A DNA stretch of 64,000 nt, taken from assembly GCA_902729415.1 (NCBI GenBank), contig CACVCF010000667.1, forward strand, positions 1 to 64,000. Reading direction: 5' to 3'. The DNA comes from Terasakiella magnetica (GTDB taxonomy: Bacteria; Pseudomonadota; Alphaproteobacteria; Rhodospirillales; Magnetospirillaceae). Shown here piece after piece: positions 52,571-60,656 of the stretch. Position 1 is the stretch's first letter. The number at the start of each line of letters is the position of its first letter. Position numbers and translations under genes: made by a program. The notes below the pieces were generated by a model, which saw only the letters and a list, made by a program, of their open reading frames with translations, was not told the DNA's origin and did no database searches.

Positions 52571-54503
52571 TCTGGCCGCCTGGGGCCTGTGCCTCGCCAT
52601 CGCCGCCTTCTGTGTCGCCGCCCTGCCGGGCCTGCCCCGCAATGAGAACTGGGCGCGCACTCTGGTCGCCGGGCTGATCGTGCTGACCGCCGCCCGCTAT
52701 CTGTTCTGGCGCTACACAAGGACGCTTCCCGAGTTGGACGTCGGATTGGGGCCGTTCGCCTGGGCCTGGTTCTGTCTGCTGGCCGAGACGGCGGCTTTCG
52801 TCGAACTGGTGACGTTTATGCTGGTGATGAGCCGGACCTCCAACCGCACACCCGAGGCCGATTGTCATCAGGCACGGTTGCAGGCCATGCCGGTGGACGA
52901 GCTTCCCGCCGTGGATGTCTTCATTCCCACCTACAACGAAGGGCCGGAAGTGGTGGAGCGCTCCATTCTGGGCGCCCTGACCATGGACTACCCAAAGCTG
53001 ACCGTTTGGGTTCTGGACGATGGCGGGCGGGATTGGCTGCGCGAGTTCTGCGATCGCCACGGCGCCCGCTATCTGCGCCGGACCGAGCGCAACCACGCCA
53101 AGGCCGGAAATATGAATCACGCGCTGGGCCACGCCACCGGAGATCTGGTCGCCATCTTCGACGCCGATTTCGTGCCCCAGCGAAACTTCCTGTGGCGGAC
53201 GGTTGGGTTCTTCGATGATCCGGCCATCGGCATCGTCCAGACCCCGCAGCACTTCTTCAACCGCGATCCCGTGCAGAACAACCTGTCGCTCCAACGTTGC
53301 TGGCCCGACGAGCAGCGGTTGTTCTTCGACGTCATGGCCGCCGGGCGCGACGCCTGGAACGCGGCCTTCTGCTGTGGTGCCGGTTCGGTGGTGCGGCGTA
53401 AGGCGGTGGACGCCATCGGCGGCTTTCCCACCGCCTCCATCACCGAGGATCTGCTGACCACCCTGGCCATGCTGCGCAAGGGCTGGATCACCCGCTACCT
53501 CAACGAACGTCTGGCCCAGGGCCTGGCGGCGGAGACCCTGGAAGCATTCTTCGTCCAGCGCCAGCGCTGGTGCCGGGGTGCGCTTCAGGCCATCTATCTG
53601 CCGGAAGGTCCGCTGGGAAGCGGACTGTCATGGTTCCAGCGCATCATGTTCTTTCCGTTCAGCTGGATCATCCAATACCCGGTGCGCATCCTGTTCCTGG
53701 CGGTGCCGGCGGTCTATCTGTGGACCGGCGTAACGCCGCTGGTGCCGGAGAGGGCCGGGGAAACCGCCGCCTTCCTGGTGCCTGCCATGATCATGGCCTT
53801 TGCCGGCATGCGCTGGCTGGCGCCCGATACCTACATGCCGTTCCTGTCCACGGTGGCCAGCGTCTTCTCTTCGTTCCGTCTTCTGCCGACGGTGATCGCC
53901 GGGCTGGTCCGACCCTTCGGGGTCGGCTTCAAGGTAACGCCGAAGGGAAGCCTGACGGCTGGTGGTCAGGTCGATCTGCTGACCCTTTCGCTGCTCGGTC
54001 TCATGGGCGGGGTGACAGCCGGCGGCTTGGCCATCAACCTGATGCCGGAGTGGCGCATTCTCAGCGCCGATGAGTTCTTCCCCTATGCCTCCGGCTGGGC
54101 AATGCTCAACCTCTCCATCGTCCTGGTCGCCTCATTGCTGTGCTTCGAGGCCAAACGTCATCGCAACGAGGAACGCTTTCCCGCCCAGGACACCGCCTCG
54201 CTCGTGGCCGACGAGGTAAGGCGGCCCTGCCGTATTCTCGATCTGTCGCTGGCCGGGGCGCGGATAACCGTCGATGGGCAATTACCCGACGAGATCGTTC
54301 TTGATCTGCCCGACGTTGGGCAACTTCCCTGCCGGATCGTCCGGCGGGGTACGGGGCTCATCTGCGTCAGTTTCTCCGGGCTGGGCGAGGATCTGATCGC
54401 CGGCTTGGTTCGCTCCATCTACGGCGCGGGGCGTTCCAACGCCGTCGATCATCTCGAACCCACCGAAGTGGTTCGGTCCCTGTTCGCCCGGTTTGCCGCC
54501 TGA
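52557..54503 (+). CDS. Cellulose-synthase-like glycosyltransferase with PilZ domain
   Basis: A 648-aa processive GT2 membrane protein. Two helices at the N-terminus, a cytoplasmic catalytic domain (about 110-340) with VFIPTYNEG, VLDDGGRDW, FDADF, TED and the processivity motif QRQRWCRG, then membrane helices (370-540) and a C-terminal PilZ-like region (545-640) with RRPCRILDLSLAGARI, which matches the c-di-GMP-binding DxSxxG part. This makes it a c-di-GMP-responsive polymer synthase. With HlyD as partner it recalls alginate-type synthase/adaptor pairs more than the BcsAB cellulose system. The GGDEF-EAL gene follows. Confidence 0.9.
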   Translation: MSPADLAAWGLCLAIAAFCVAALPGLPRNENWARTLVAGLIVLTAARYLFWRYTRTLPELDVGLGPFAWAWFCLLAETAAFVELVTFMLVMSRTSNRTPEADCHQARLQAMPVDELPAVDVFIPTYNEGPEVVERSILGALTMDYPKLTVWVLDDGGRDWLREFCDRHGARYLRRTERNHAKAGNMNHALGHATGDLVAIFDADFVPQRNFLWRTVGFFDDPAIGIVQTPQHFFNRDPVQNNLSLQRCWPDEQRLFFDVMAAGRDAWNAAFCCGAGSVVRRKAVDAIGGFPTASITEDLLTTLAMLRKGWITRYLNERLAQGLAAETLEAFFVQRQRWCRGALQAIYLPEGPLGSGLSWFQRIMFFPFSWIIQYPVRILFLAVPAVYLWTGVTPLVPERAGETAAFLVPAMIMAFAGMRWLAPDTYMPFLSTVASVFSSFRLLPTVIAGLVRPFGVGFKVTPKGSLTAGGQVDLLTLSLLGLMGGVTAGGLAINLMPEWRILSADEFFPYASGWAMLNLSIVLVASLLCFEAKRHRNEERFPAQDTASLVADEVRRPCRILDLSLAGARITVDGQLPDEIVLDLPDVGQLPCRIVRRGTGLICVSFSGLGEDLIAGLVRSIYGAGRSNAVDHLEPTEVVRSLFARFAA

Positions 54504-54516
54504 CACGGGGTGGGCT

Positions 54517-54532
54517 TGGCACGAATAATGCT
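54517..54532 (+). promoter_or_regulatory. Sigma-54 promoter of the GGDEF-EAL gene
   Basis: TGGCAC-GAATA-ATGCT: full -24 element, GC at -12 with exact spacing. Predicted start near 54543. No convincing enhancer copy was seen at the usual distance upstream. Confidence 0.6.
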
Positions 54533-54598
54533 CTGAGGCGCTATGACCATTGGCAGCTGCGAATGGTTTGGTACAGTTACTCCAAGGGAGACGAGACG

Positions 54599-57500
54599 AT
54601 GCCAATCCGATCGCAGGCGAAAGACGGCCCCGCCGCCAAGGGAGCAGCCTTCAAGATTCTGTCATTCGCCATTCTCGCTCTGGGCCTGGGCATCACTTGG
54701 CTTGGATGGCGCGAAGCCGAAGCCGATGCGGCCCGCAAGGCAGAGGCCCGGTTCTCCTCGGCGGTATCCGAGGTGCGGACTCAGATACAAGTCCGCATGG
54801 CCCATTACGAACAGGGGCTGTGGAGCGGTGTCGCCCTGCTTGATTCCACTCCGTCGGTTTCGCGTGCACAGTGGAAGACCTTTGTCGAGCGACTGCGGCT
54901 GCGTGAGCGTTTCCCGGGCCTCCAAGGCATGGGCTACTCGATTCTCATTTCGCCCGCCGATTTGGCCAAGCATGTTCAGGTTGTCCGCGACGAGGGCTTT
55001 CCCGAATATTCTGTGCGCCCCGGCGGTGAGCGCGCACTTTATTCCGCCACCATCTACCTGGAGCCGTTCAACCGGCTGAACCAGCGGGCCTTTGGCTTCG
55101 ACATGTATTCCGAGCCGACCCGCCACGCCGCCATGGACCGCGCCATGGACAGCGGCGAGGCCAGTCTTTCGGGAAAGGTCACCCTGGTGCAGGAAGCCGA
55201 GGGCGAGCGCCAGGCGGGAACTCTGATGTATCTGCCGGTCTATGGCCGCGGCATGCCGCTGGACACCGAGGCCGATCGCCGTGCCGCCGTTCGCGGATTC
55301 GTCTACTCGCCGTTTCGCATGAACGATTTTATGTCCGGTATCCTGGGCACCAGTGTCGAAACCCTGGCGCTGAGGATCTTTGATGGAGAGGACACCCAGC
55401 CCGAGACTTTGATGTTTGATTCCCATCGCAAGGCGGCTCCAGGGACGGTAGACGACCGTTTCCGCCATGTGGAGGTCGTCGAGATCGCCAACCACCGCTG
55501 GACTATGGAATTCCGGGGGACAAAGCAATTCGGACAATCCGTTGATCACAGCGACGCCCGGACCATGCTGGTCAGCGGTATCTTGGTCAGCACGTTGCTG
55601 TTCGCGGTGTTTCAGGGGCTGTCACGCTCGCGCTCGCGCGCAGTGGCGCTGGCTCGGCAGATGACCCGCGACCTTACGGCCAGCGAGGCCCGGACACGTG
55701 CCATCGTCGAGACTGTGGTGGATGCCATCATCACCATTGATGCCAAGGGGATCGTGCAATGGTTTACCCCATCGGCAGAGCGTATCTTCGGCTGGAGCGC
55801 CGACGAGGTGGTGGGCCGCAACATCAACATGCTGATGCCAGAACCGTACCAGAGTGCCCATGACGGCTATCTTGAGCGATTCTGCCGGACCGGTCAGGCC
55901 AGGGTGATCGGCATTGGCCGTGAAGTGATCGGCCTCCGCAAGGATGGCCAGACCTTCCCCATGGAATTGTCGGTGTCCGAGGTGAAACTCGACGGCCAGA
56001 GGCTGTTCACCGGCATCGTCCGCGACATCACCGAGCGTCGTATGGCCGAAGCCGAGCAGCGCTTGGCCGCCAGCGTTTTTCACAGCACGTCTGAAGGCAT
56101 CATCATCACCGATACCCTGGGCACCATCCTGGCGGTGAACCAGGCCTTCACCGACATCACCGGGTTCGAGTCTACCGAGGCGGTGGGCAAGACCCCCCGC
56201 ATCCTGAAGTCCGATCATCATGACCATGTCTTCTACGAGGGCATGTGGCATGTGCTGAGCGAAACCGGCCAGTGGGCGGGCGAAATCTGGAACCGCCGCA
56301 AGGACGGCGACGTCTTCCTGGAGCGCCAGACCATCAACATGATCCGCGACGACGAGGGCCGCCCATACCGCTTCGTCGCGGTATTCAGCGACATCACGGA
56401 GATGCGGCAGAAGGACGACCGCATCCGTCATCTGGCCTTCCACGATGCCCTCACGGGGCTGGCCAACCGGTCTCTGCTTAACGATCGCTTGGAACACACC
56501 ATCGCCCTGGCCCAGCGGGAAAATCGGCGCATCGCGGTGTTGTTCCTCGATCTCGACCGCTTCAAAGCTGTTAACGACACTCTGGGCCATGACGTGGGCG
56601 ACCAATTGCTGCGCATGGTCGCTACGCGGCTCCAGGATCTGGTGCGCAGCACCGATACGGTGGCGCGGCTGGGCGGCGACGAGTTCGTCGTCCTGCTGGA
56701 AAACCCCGCCGATGAGAATGAGGTTGCCCATGTGGGCGAGCGCATCGTGGCGCTGATCAATCAGCCCATGGATTTCGATGGACAGCCCGCCCACGTGGGG
56801 ACCTCCATCGGCATCGCCATGTTCCCCGAGGATGGGGCCGACGCCATCAGTCTGATGAAGGGGGCCGACACCGCCATGTACGCCGCCAAGACGGCCGGCA
56901 AGAACACCTACCGTTTCTTCAGTTCCAGCATGAGCGTACAGGCCGATCACCAGCGCCGCATGGAACTTGATCTGCGTCAGGCCATCGATGAAGGGCAGTT
57001 CCAACTGCATTACCAGCCAAAGGTCTCACTCTCCACCGGGAAGGTCCATGGCGTCGAGGCATTGATCCGGTGGAATCACCCCGAACAGGGACTGGTCCCG
57101 CCCGGCGATTTCATCCCCCTGGCCGAGGAAACCGGGCTGATCGTGCCCATCGGCGAATGGGTGATGCGCGAGGCCATCCGATTCGCCGCCTCCCATCCCG
57201 GCCTCAAGGTTGCCATCAATGTTTCGGCGGCCCAGTTCAAGAAGGGGAAATTGTCAGAGACACTGGCTTTGATCCTGGCGGAACATGGTTTGCTCGGCTC
57301 GGCCATCGAGATCGAATTGACCGAGAGCATGGTCATGGCCAATCCTGCCCAAGTCGTTGAAAGCCTCCTGGCTATCCGGCAGTTGGGCGTGACCATTGCC
57401 ATCGATGATTTCGGAACAGGCTATTCCAGCCTCAGCTATCTGCGCCGCCTGCCCATCGACACACTGAAGATCGACCGCTCCTTCGTCCTGCACGCCGAAT

Positions 57501-57700
57501 CCAACAAGGAGGACGCGGAGATCGTCCGCACCATCATTGCCTTGGGCAAGACGCTCGACATGGACGTTGTTGCCGAAGGTGTCGAAACCTTGGGGCAAGT
57601 GGCCTTGCTGAATGAGTCGGCCTGTGCCGTCGCCCAGGGCTTCCATTTCGCCCGCGCCCTAACGGAAGAGGAGTTGGGGGCGTGGATGTCAGGGCGGTAG
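54599..57700 (+). CDS. CHASE-PAS-PAS-GGDEF-EAL membrane c-di-GMP protein
   Basis: A 1033-aa protein. Membrane helix (about 17-37), periplasmic CHASE domain (60-300; RERFPGLQGMGYS), second helix (325-345), PAS domains (370-490 and 495-610), GGDEF (620-785) and EAL (795-1030). The GGDEF motif is intact (RLGGDEF) with RSTD as the inhibitory I site. EAL residues are intact (EALIRWNHP, NVSAAQ, ELTESM, DDFGTGYSS, KIDRSF, AEGVE). Net activity cannot be told. Position next to a PilZ-bearing synthase and its sigma-54 promoter tie it to the polysaccharide locus. ATG 54599 follows GGGAG; ATG 54563 is possible. Confidence 0.92.
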   Translation: MPIRSQAKDGPAAKGAAFKILSFAILALGLGITWLGWREAEADAARKAEARFSSAVSEVRTQIQVRMAHYEQGLWSGVALLDSTPSVSRAQWKTFVERLRLRERFPGLQGMGYSILISPADLAKHVQVVRDEGFPEYSVRPGGERALYSATIYLEPFNRLNQRAFGFDMYSEPTRHAAMDRAMDSGEASLSGKVTLVQEAEGERQAGTLMYLPVYGRGMPLDTEADRRAAVRGFVYSPFRMNDFMSGILGTSVETLALRIFDGEDTQPETLMFDSHRKAAPGTVDDRFRHVEVVEIANHRWTMEFRGTKQFGQSVDHSDARTMLVSGILVSTLLFAVFQGLSRSRSRAVALARQMTRDLTASEARTRAIVETVVDAIITIDAKGIVQWFTPSAERIFGWSADEVVGRNINMLMPEPYQSAHDGYLERFCRTGQARVIGIGREVIGLRKDGQTFPMELSVSEVKLDGQRLFTGIVRDITERRMAEAEQRLAASVFHSTSEGIIITDTLGTILAVNQAFTDITGFESTEAVGKTPRILKSDHHDHVFYEGMWHVLSETGQWAGEIWNRRKDGDVFLERQTINMIRDDEGRPYRFVAVFSDITEMRQKDDRIRHLAFHDALTGLANRSLLNDRLEHTIALAQRENRRIAVLFLDLDRFKAVNDTLGHDVGDQLLRMVATRLQDLVRSTDTVARLGGDEFVVLLENPADENEVAHVGERIVALINQPMDFDGQPAHVGTSIGIAMFPEDGADAISLMKGADTAMYAAKTAGKNTYRFFSSSMSVQADHQRRMELDLRQAIDEGQFQLHYQPKVSLSTGKVHGVEALIRWNHPEQGLVPPGDFIPLAEETGLIVPIGEWVMREAIRFAASHPGLKVAINVSAAQFKKGKLSETLALILAEHGLLGSAIEIELTESMVMANPAQVVESLLAIRQLGVTIAIDDFGTGYSSLSYLRRLPIDTLKIDRSFVLHAESNKEDAEIVRTIIALGKTLDMDVVAEGVETLGQVALLNESACAVAQGFHFARALTEEELGAWMSGR

Positions 57701-57825
57701 GGGCGCGCGGCGCTGACTTCGCGGATCCCGGCGATCCAGGTATGGCGGATGGCGTGCCGCACGCCATCGATGTCGCGCACGACCAGGAATGGCCCAACCC
57801 AGCCGAGGACGTCATCATCAGTCAT
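57701..57825 (-). pseudogene. Truncated small gene in element remnant
   Basis: ATG 57825 begins MTDDDVLGWVGPFLVVRDID and stays coding-like for about 44 aa (to REVSAAR), then runs antisense into the GGDEF-EAL gene. Its start overlaps the stop of the preceding fragment (ATGA), as in an operon. The end is probably lost at a junction near 57700. Confidence 0.45.
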
Positions 57826-58022
57826 CGGTCTCCTCGTTTCTTGTGGGGGACGATGGCGGCGAGATCAATCCCGTCCAGATCCGCTCGCCGATAGACGTAT
57901 TGCCGCCCACCATCCACCGATGGGCCGGACACGGGCTGGATGCCCTTGGCCGTCAACAGCTCCGCCAGCTTGGTGGGTGAGGCGCCCAGGCCGATGGCGA
58001 TCTTGGCCGTGGTGACTTCGGG
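57822..58022 (-). pseudogene. C-terminal fragment of a helix-turn-helix-like protein
   Basis: A 66-codon open frame preceded by a stop and without start: TTAKIAIGLGASPTKLAELL, then TAKGIQPVSGPSVDGGRQYV and YRRADLDGI. The pattern suggests a DNA-binding end domain of a mobile-element protein. I cannot name the family. Confidence 0.45.
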
Positions 58023-58088
58023 TTAGATCGGCAACGTAGCGATCGTGGCTGGTTCTCTGTAGCCTCAGCAACGCACCCCGTTTAGCCA

Positions 58089-58136
58089 TTCTCATCTTAT
58101 GGCCAAAACTCTCAGCTTATGGGCGAGCCTGCTGCT
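58089..58136. repeat. 48-bp repeat, second copy, abutting parE
   Basis: Identical to 30032-30079 except for one base. It ends on the last base of the parE stop codon. It marks one end of the remnant that covers 57701-58136. Confidence 0.75.
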
Positions 58137-60127
58137 TAAACGTCCAGGTCGGTGGCGAAGCGGGCGCGTTCCTGGATGAACTGGAAGCGCAGTTCCGGCT
58201 TGCGGCCCATGAGGCTTTCCACCAGCCGGGCCACTTCCTTCGCTTCTTCGTGGTCCTCCTCAGTGCGGCCCGAGGGAATGGTAACCCGCAGCAAGACGCG
58301 CTTGGTCGGGTCCATGGTGGTTTCCTTGAGCTGGGCCGGCGGCATTTCGCCCAGACCCTTGAAGCGGCTGATCTCCACATTCTTCTTGTTGGCGAACAAG
58401 GTCTTCAGCAATTCCTCCTTGTGGGCGTCGTCGCGGCCATAGGCCACGGTCTGGCCGTGGGACAGGCGGTAGAGCGGCGGCAGCGCTAGATAGAGGTGGC
58501 CGTTGCGGATGAGGTCTGGCATCTCCTGATAGAAAAAGGTCATCAGCAGCGAAGCGATGTGGGCGCCGTCCACGTCGGCGTCGGTCATGATGATGATCTT
58601 CTCGTAGCGCAGCTTCTCGTCGTCATAGCCGTCGCGGGCACCACAGCCCAAGGCCTCCATCAGATCCTTCAGTTCCTGATTCTGGCGCAGCTTGTCGGTG
58701 GAGGCCGAGGCCACATTCAAAATCTTGCCCCGCAGCGGTAAAATCGCCTGGGTCTCGCGGTTGCGGCCCGATTTGGCCGAGCCGCCCGCCGAATCGCCCT
58801 CGACCAGGAACAGTTCGGTCCCGACATTGATCGAGCGCGAGCAATCGGCCAGCTTTCCGGGCAACCGCAGGCGCTTGGTCGGCGTCTTGCGGTTCATTTC
58901 CTTGGCCTGACGGCGGCGTTGGCGGTCTTCGGCGCGCTCCACCAGACGGGTCAAAAGGGCCGAGGCCGAAGCCTTGTCACCCGATAGCCAGTGATCAAAG
59001 TGATCCTTGACCGCGTTCTCCACCAGCCTTGTCGCCTCGGGGCTGGCCAGCTTTTCCTTGGTCTGGCCCTGGAATTGCGGGTCGCGCATGAACAGGCTGA
59101 CCATGATGCAGGCGCCGCCCATCACATCCTCGGCGGTGATCCCGGCAGCCTTCTTATTGCCCAGCATCTCGCCATAAGAGCGTAGGCCCCGGGTCAGGGC
59201 GTTGCGGAAACCCGCTTCGTGGGTGCCGCCCTCGGGGGTCGGCACCGTGTTGCAATAGGTGTTGATGAAGCCGTCCTCGTCATCGTCGGGCCATGCCACC
59301 GCCCATTCCAACTGTCCCATATCGTCGGAAAGCGGCGCCGTGCCCTGGAATACGTCGCGCGTCAGCAGCGGGCGCTCCTTCAGCACGGCCTTAAGGAAGT
59401 CGGTGAGGCCGCCGGGGAAATGCAGAATATCCTCGGCCGGGATCTCGTCGCCTTCTTTGATCAGGGCGGGATCGCACTTCCAGCGGATCTGGACGCCGCG
59501 GAACAGATAGGCCTTGGACCGGGCCATGCGGTACAGCGGACCGGGACGCAGATGGGCGCGCTCGCCGAAGATCTGGGGGTCGGGGTGGAAGATCACCGTG
59601 GTGCCGCGCCGGTTCTGCACCGGCCCCACTTTCTCCAACGGCCCCAGCGCCACGCCGCGCGAGAATTTCTGGGTCCACAGCACACGTTCGCGCGCCACTT
59701 CCACCACCAGGGAATCCGACAGCGCATTGACCACCGAGACGCCGACGCCGTGCAGGCCGCCCGAGACCTTATAGGCATCACCGCCGAACTTGCCGCCGGA
59801 ATGCAGTGTAGTGAGGATTACCTCCAGCGCGCTTTTGTCGGGGAATTTCGGGTGGGGATCGATGGGGATACCGCGGCCGTTGTCGCGCACGGTGGCGATG
59901 CCGTCGGCGGCCAGTTCCAGTTCGATCCAACTGGCATGTCCCGCGACCGCCTCGTCCATGGAATTATCCAGCACCTCGGCCACCAGATGGTGGAGGGCGC
60001 GGTCATCGGTACCGCCGATATACATGCCAGGACGACGGCGGACGGGCTCCAGCCCCTCCAGAACCTCGATGTCCTTGGCGGAATATTCGGTGCTCTTGGG
60101 CGCGAGCTGCTGGAAGAGATCAGACAT
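58136..60127 (-). CDS. parE: DNA topoisomerase IV subunit B
   Basis: A 663-aa ATPase subunit of topoisomerase IV, which unlinks replicated chromosomes. GHKL ATPase (about 20-230; EVLDNSMDEAVAGHA, DNGRGIP, GGLHGVGVSVVNALS), transducer (240-400) and TOPRIM (about 440-560; LFLVEGDSAGGSAKSGRNR, MTDADVDGAHIASLL), then the family end. ATG 60127 (MSDLFQQL) is chosen; ATG 60136 and 60220 are upstream. The mobile-element repeat touches the stop codon but does not change the C-terminal residues FATDLDV. Confidence 0.95.
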   Translation of the reverse strand: MSDLFQQLAPKSTEYSAKDIEVLEGLEPVRRRPGMYIGGTDDRALHHLVAEVLDNSMDEAVAGHASWIELELAADGIATVRDNGRGIPIDPHPKFPDKSALEVILTTLHSGGKFGGDAYKVSGGLHGVGVSVVNALSDSLVVEVARERVLWTQKFSRGVALGPLEKVGPVQNRRGTTVIFHPDPQIFGERAHLRPGPLYRMARSKAYLFRGVQIRWKCDPALIKEGDEIPAEDILHFPGGLTDFLKAVLKERPLLTRDVFQGTAPLSDDMGQLEWAVAWPDDDEDGFINTYCNTVPTPEGGTHEAGFRNALTRGLRSYGEMLGNKKAAGITAEDVMGGACIMVSLFMRDPQFQGQTKEKLASPEATRLVENAVKDHFDHWLSGDKASASALLTRLVERAEDRQRRRQAKEMNRKTPTKRLRLPGKLADCSRSINVGTELFLVEGDSAGGSAKSGRNRETQAILPLRGKILNVASASTDKLRQNQELKDLMEALGCGARDGYDDEKLRYEKIIIMTDADVDGAHIASLLMTFFYQEMPDLIRNGHLYLALPPLYRLSHGQTVAYGRDDAHKEELLKTLFANKKNVEISRFKGLGEMPPAQLKETTMDPTKRVLLRVTIPSGRTEEDHEEAKEVARLVESLMGRKPELRFQFIQERARFATDLDV

Positions 60128-60219
60128 GGCAGGCATTATAGGAAGGCATTGGCTCGACGCAAGCGCATGATGTAGCGTAGCCCGAGTTAACCACAACATA
60201 TTGTTGGATCGAAAACCCA

Positions 60220-60624
60220 ATGATCGAGAGCATCGAGATCAGCAGCGCCCCCCGCGGTCGGCTATCCACCCGCGCCATCGCCATGCCTGCCGACACCAAC
60301 CCTTTCGGGCATGTATTCGGCGGCTGGCTGCTCAGTCAGATGGACCTGGCGGGGGGCACCCATGCCTATCGCCGCGCCAAGGGCCGTACCGCCACCGTGG
60401 CGGTGGAGAGCATGGAATTTCATCAGCCGGTCTATGTCGGTGACGAGGTCAGTTGCTATACCGACATCACCCGCACGGGCCGGACCTCCATTGCGGTACA
60501 GGTTCAGGCCTGGGTCCGGCGGCACGGTGGTGACGACGCTTTGGTCAAAGTCACCAGTGCCACCTTTACCTATGTGGCGGTGGACGATTCCGGTAACAAG
60601 CGCGAAGTGCCGTCGGAAGGATGA
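60220..60624 (+). CDS. YciA-like acyl-CoA thioesterase
   Basis: A 134-aa hotdog-fold thioesterase. PADTNPFGHVFGGWLLSQMD with its helix Asp is the catalytic block, followed by EFHQPVYVGDEV. It hydrolyses acyl-CoA in the cytoplasm, probably as a hexamer. Starts at ATG 60220, divergent from parE across 92 bp. It converges on the cyclase gene with a 7-bp hairpin (60630-60649) between. Confidence 0.9.
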   Translation: MIESIEISSAPRGRLSTRAIAMPADTNPFGHVFGGWLLSQMDLAGGTHAYRRAKGRTATVAVESMEFHQPVYVGDEVSCYTDITRTGRTSIAVQVQAWVRRHGGDDALVKVTSATFTYVAVDDSGNKREVPSEG

Positions 60625-60656
60625 TCCGGGCCGGGTCGGCAAACCCGGCGGAGATC

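Noticed and set aside
54455..54500. TTCGCC...TTTGCC as an enhancer for the GGDEF-EAL promoter
   Set aside because: The spacing between the two halves does not fit the TTCGCA-N3-TGC pattern.
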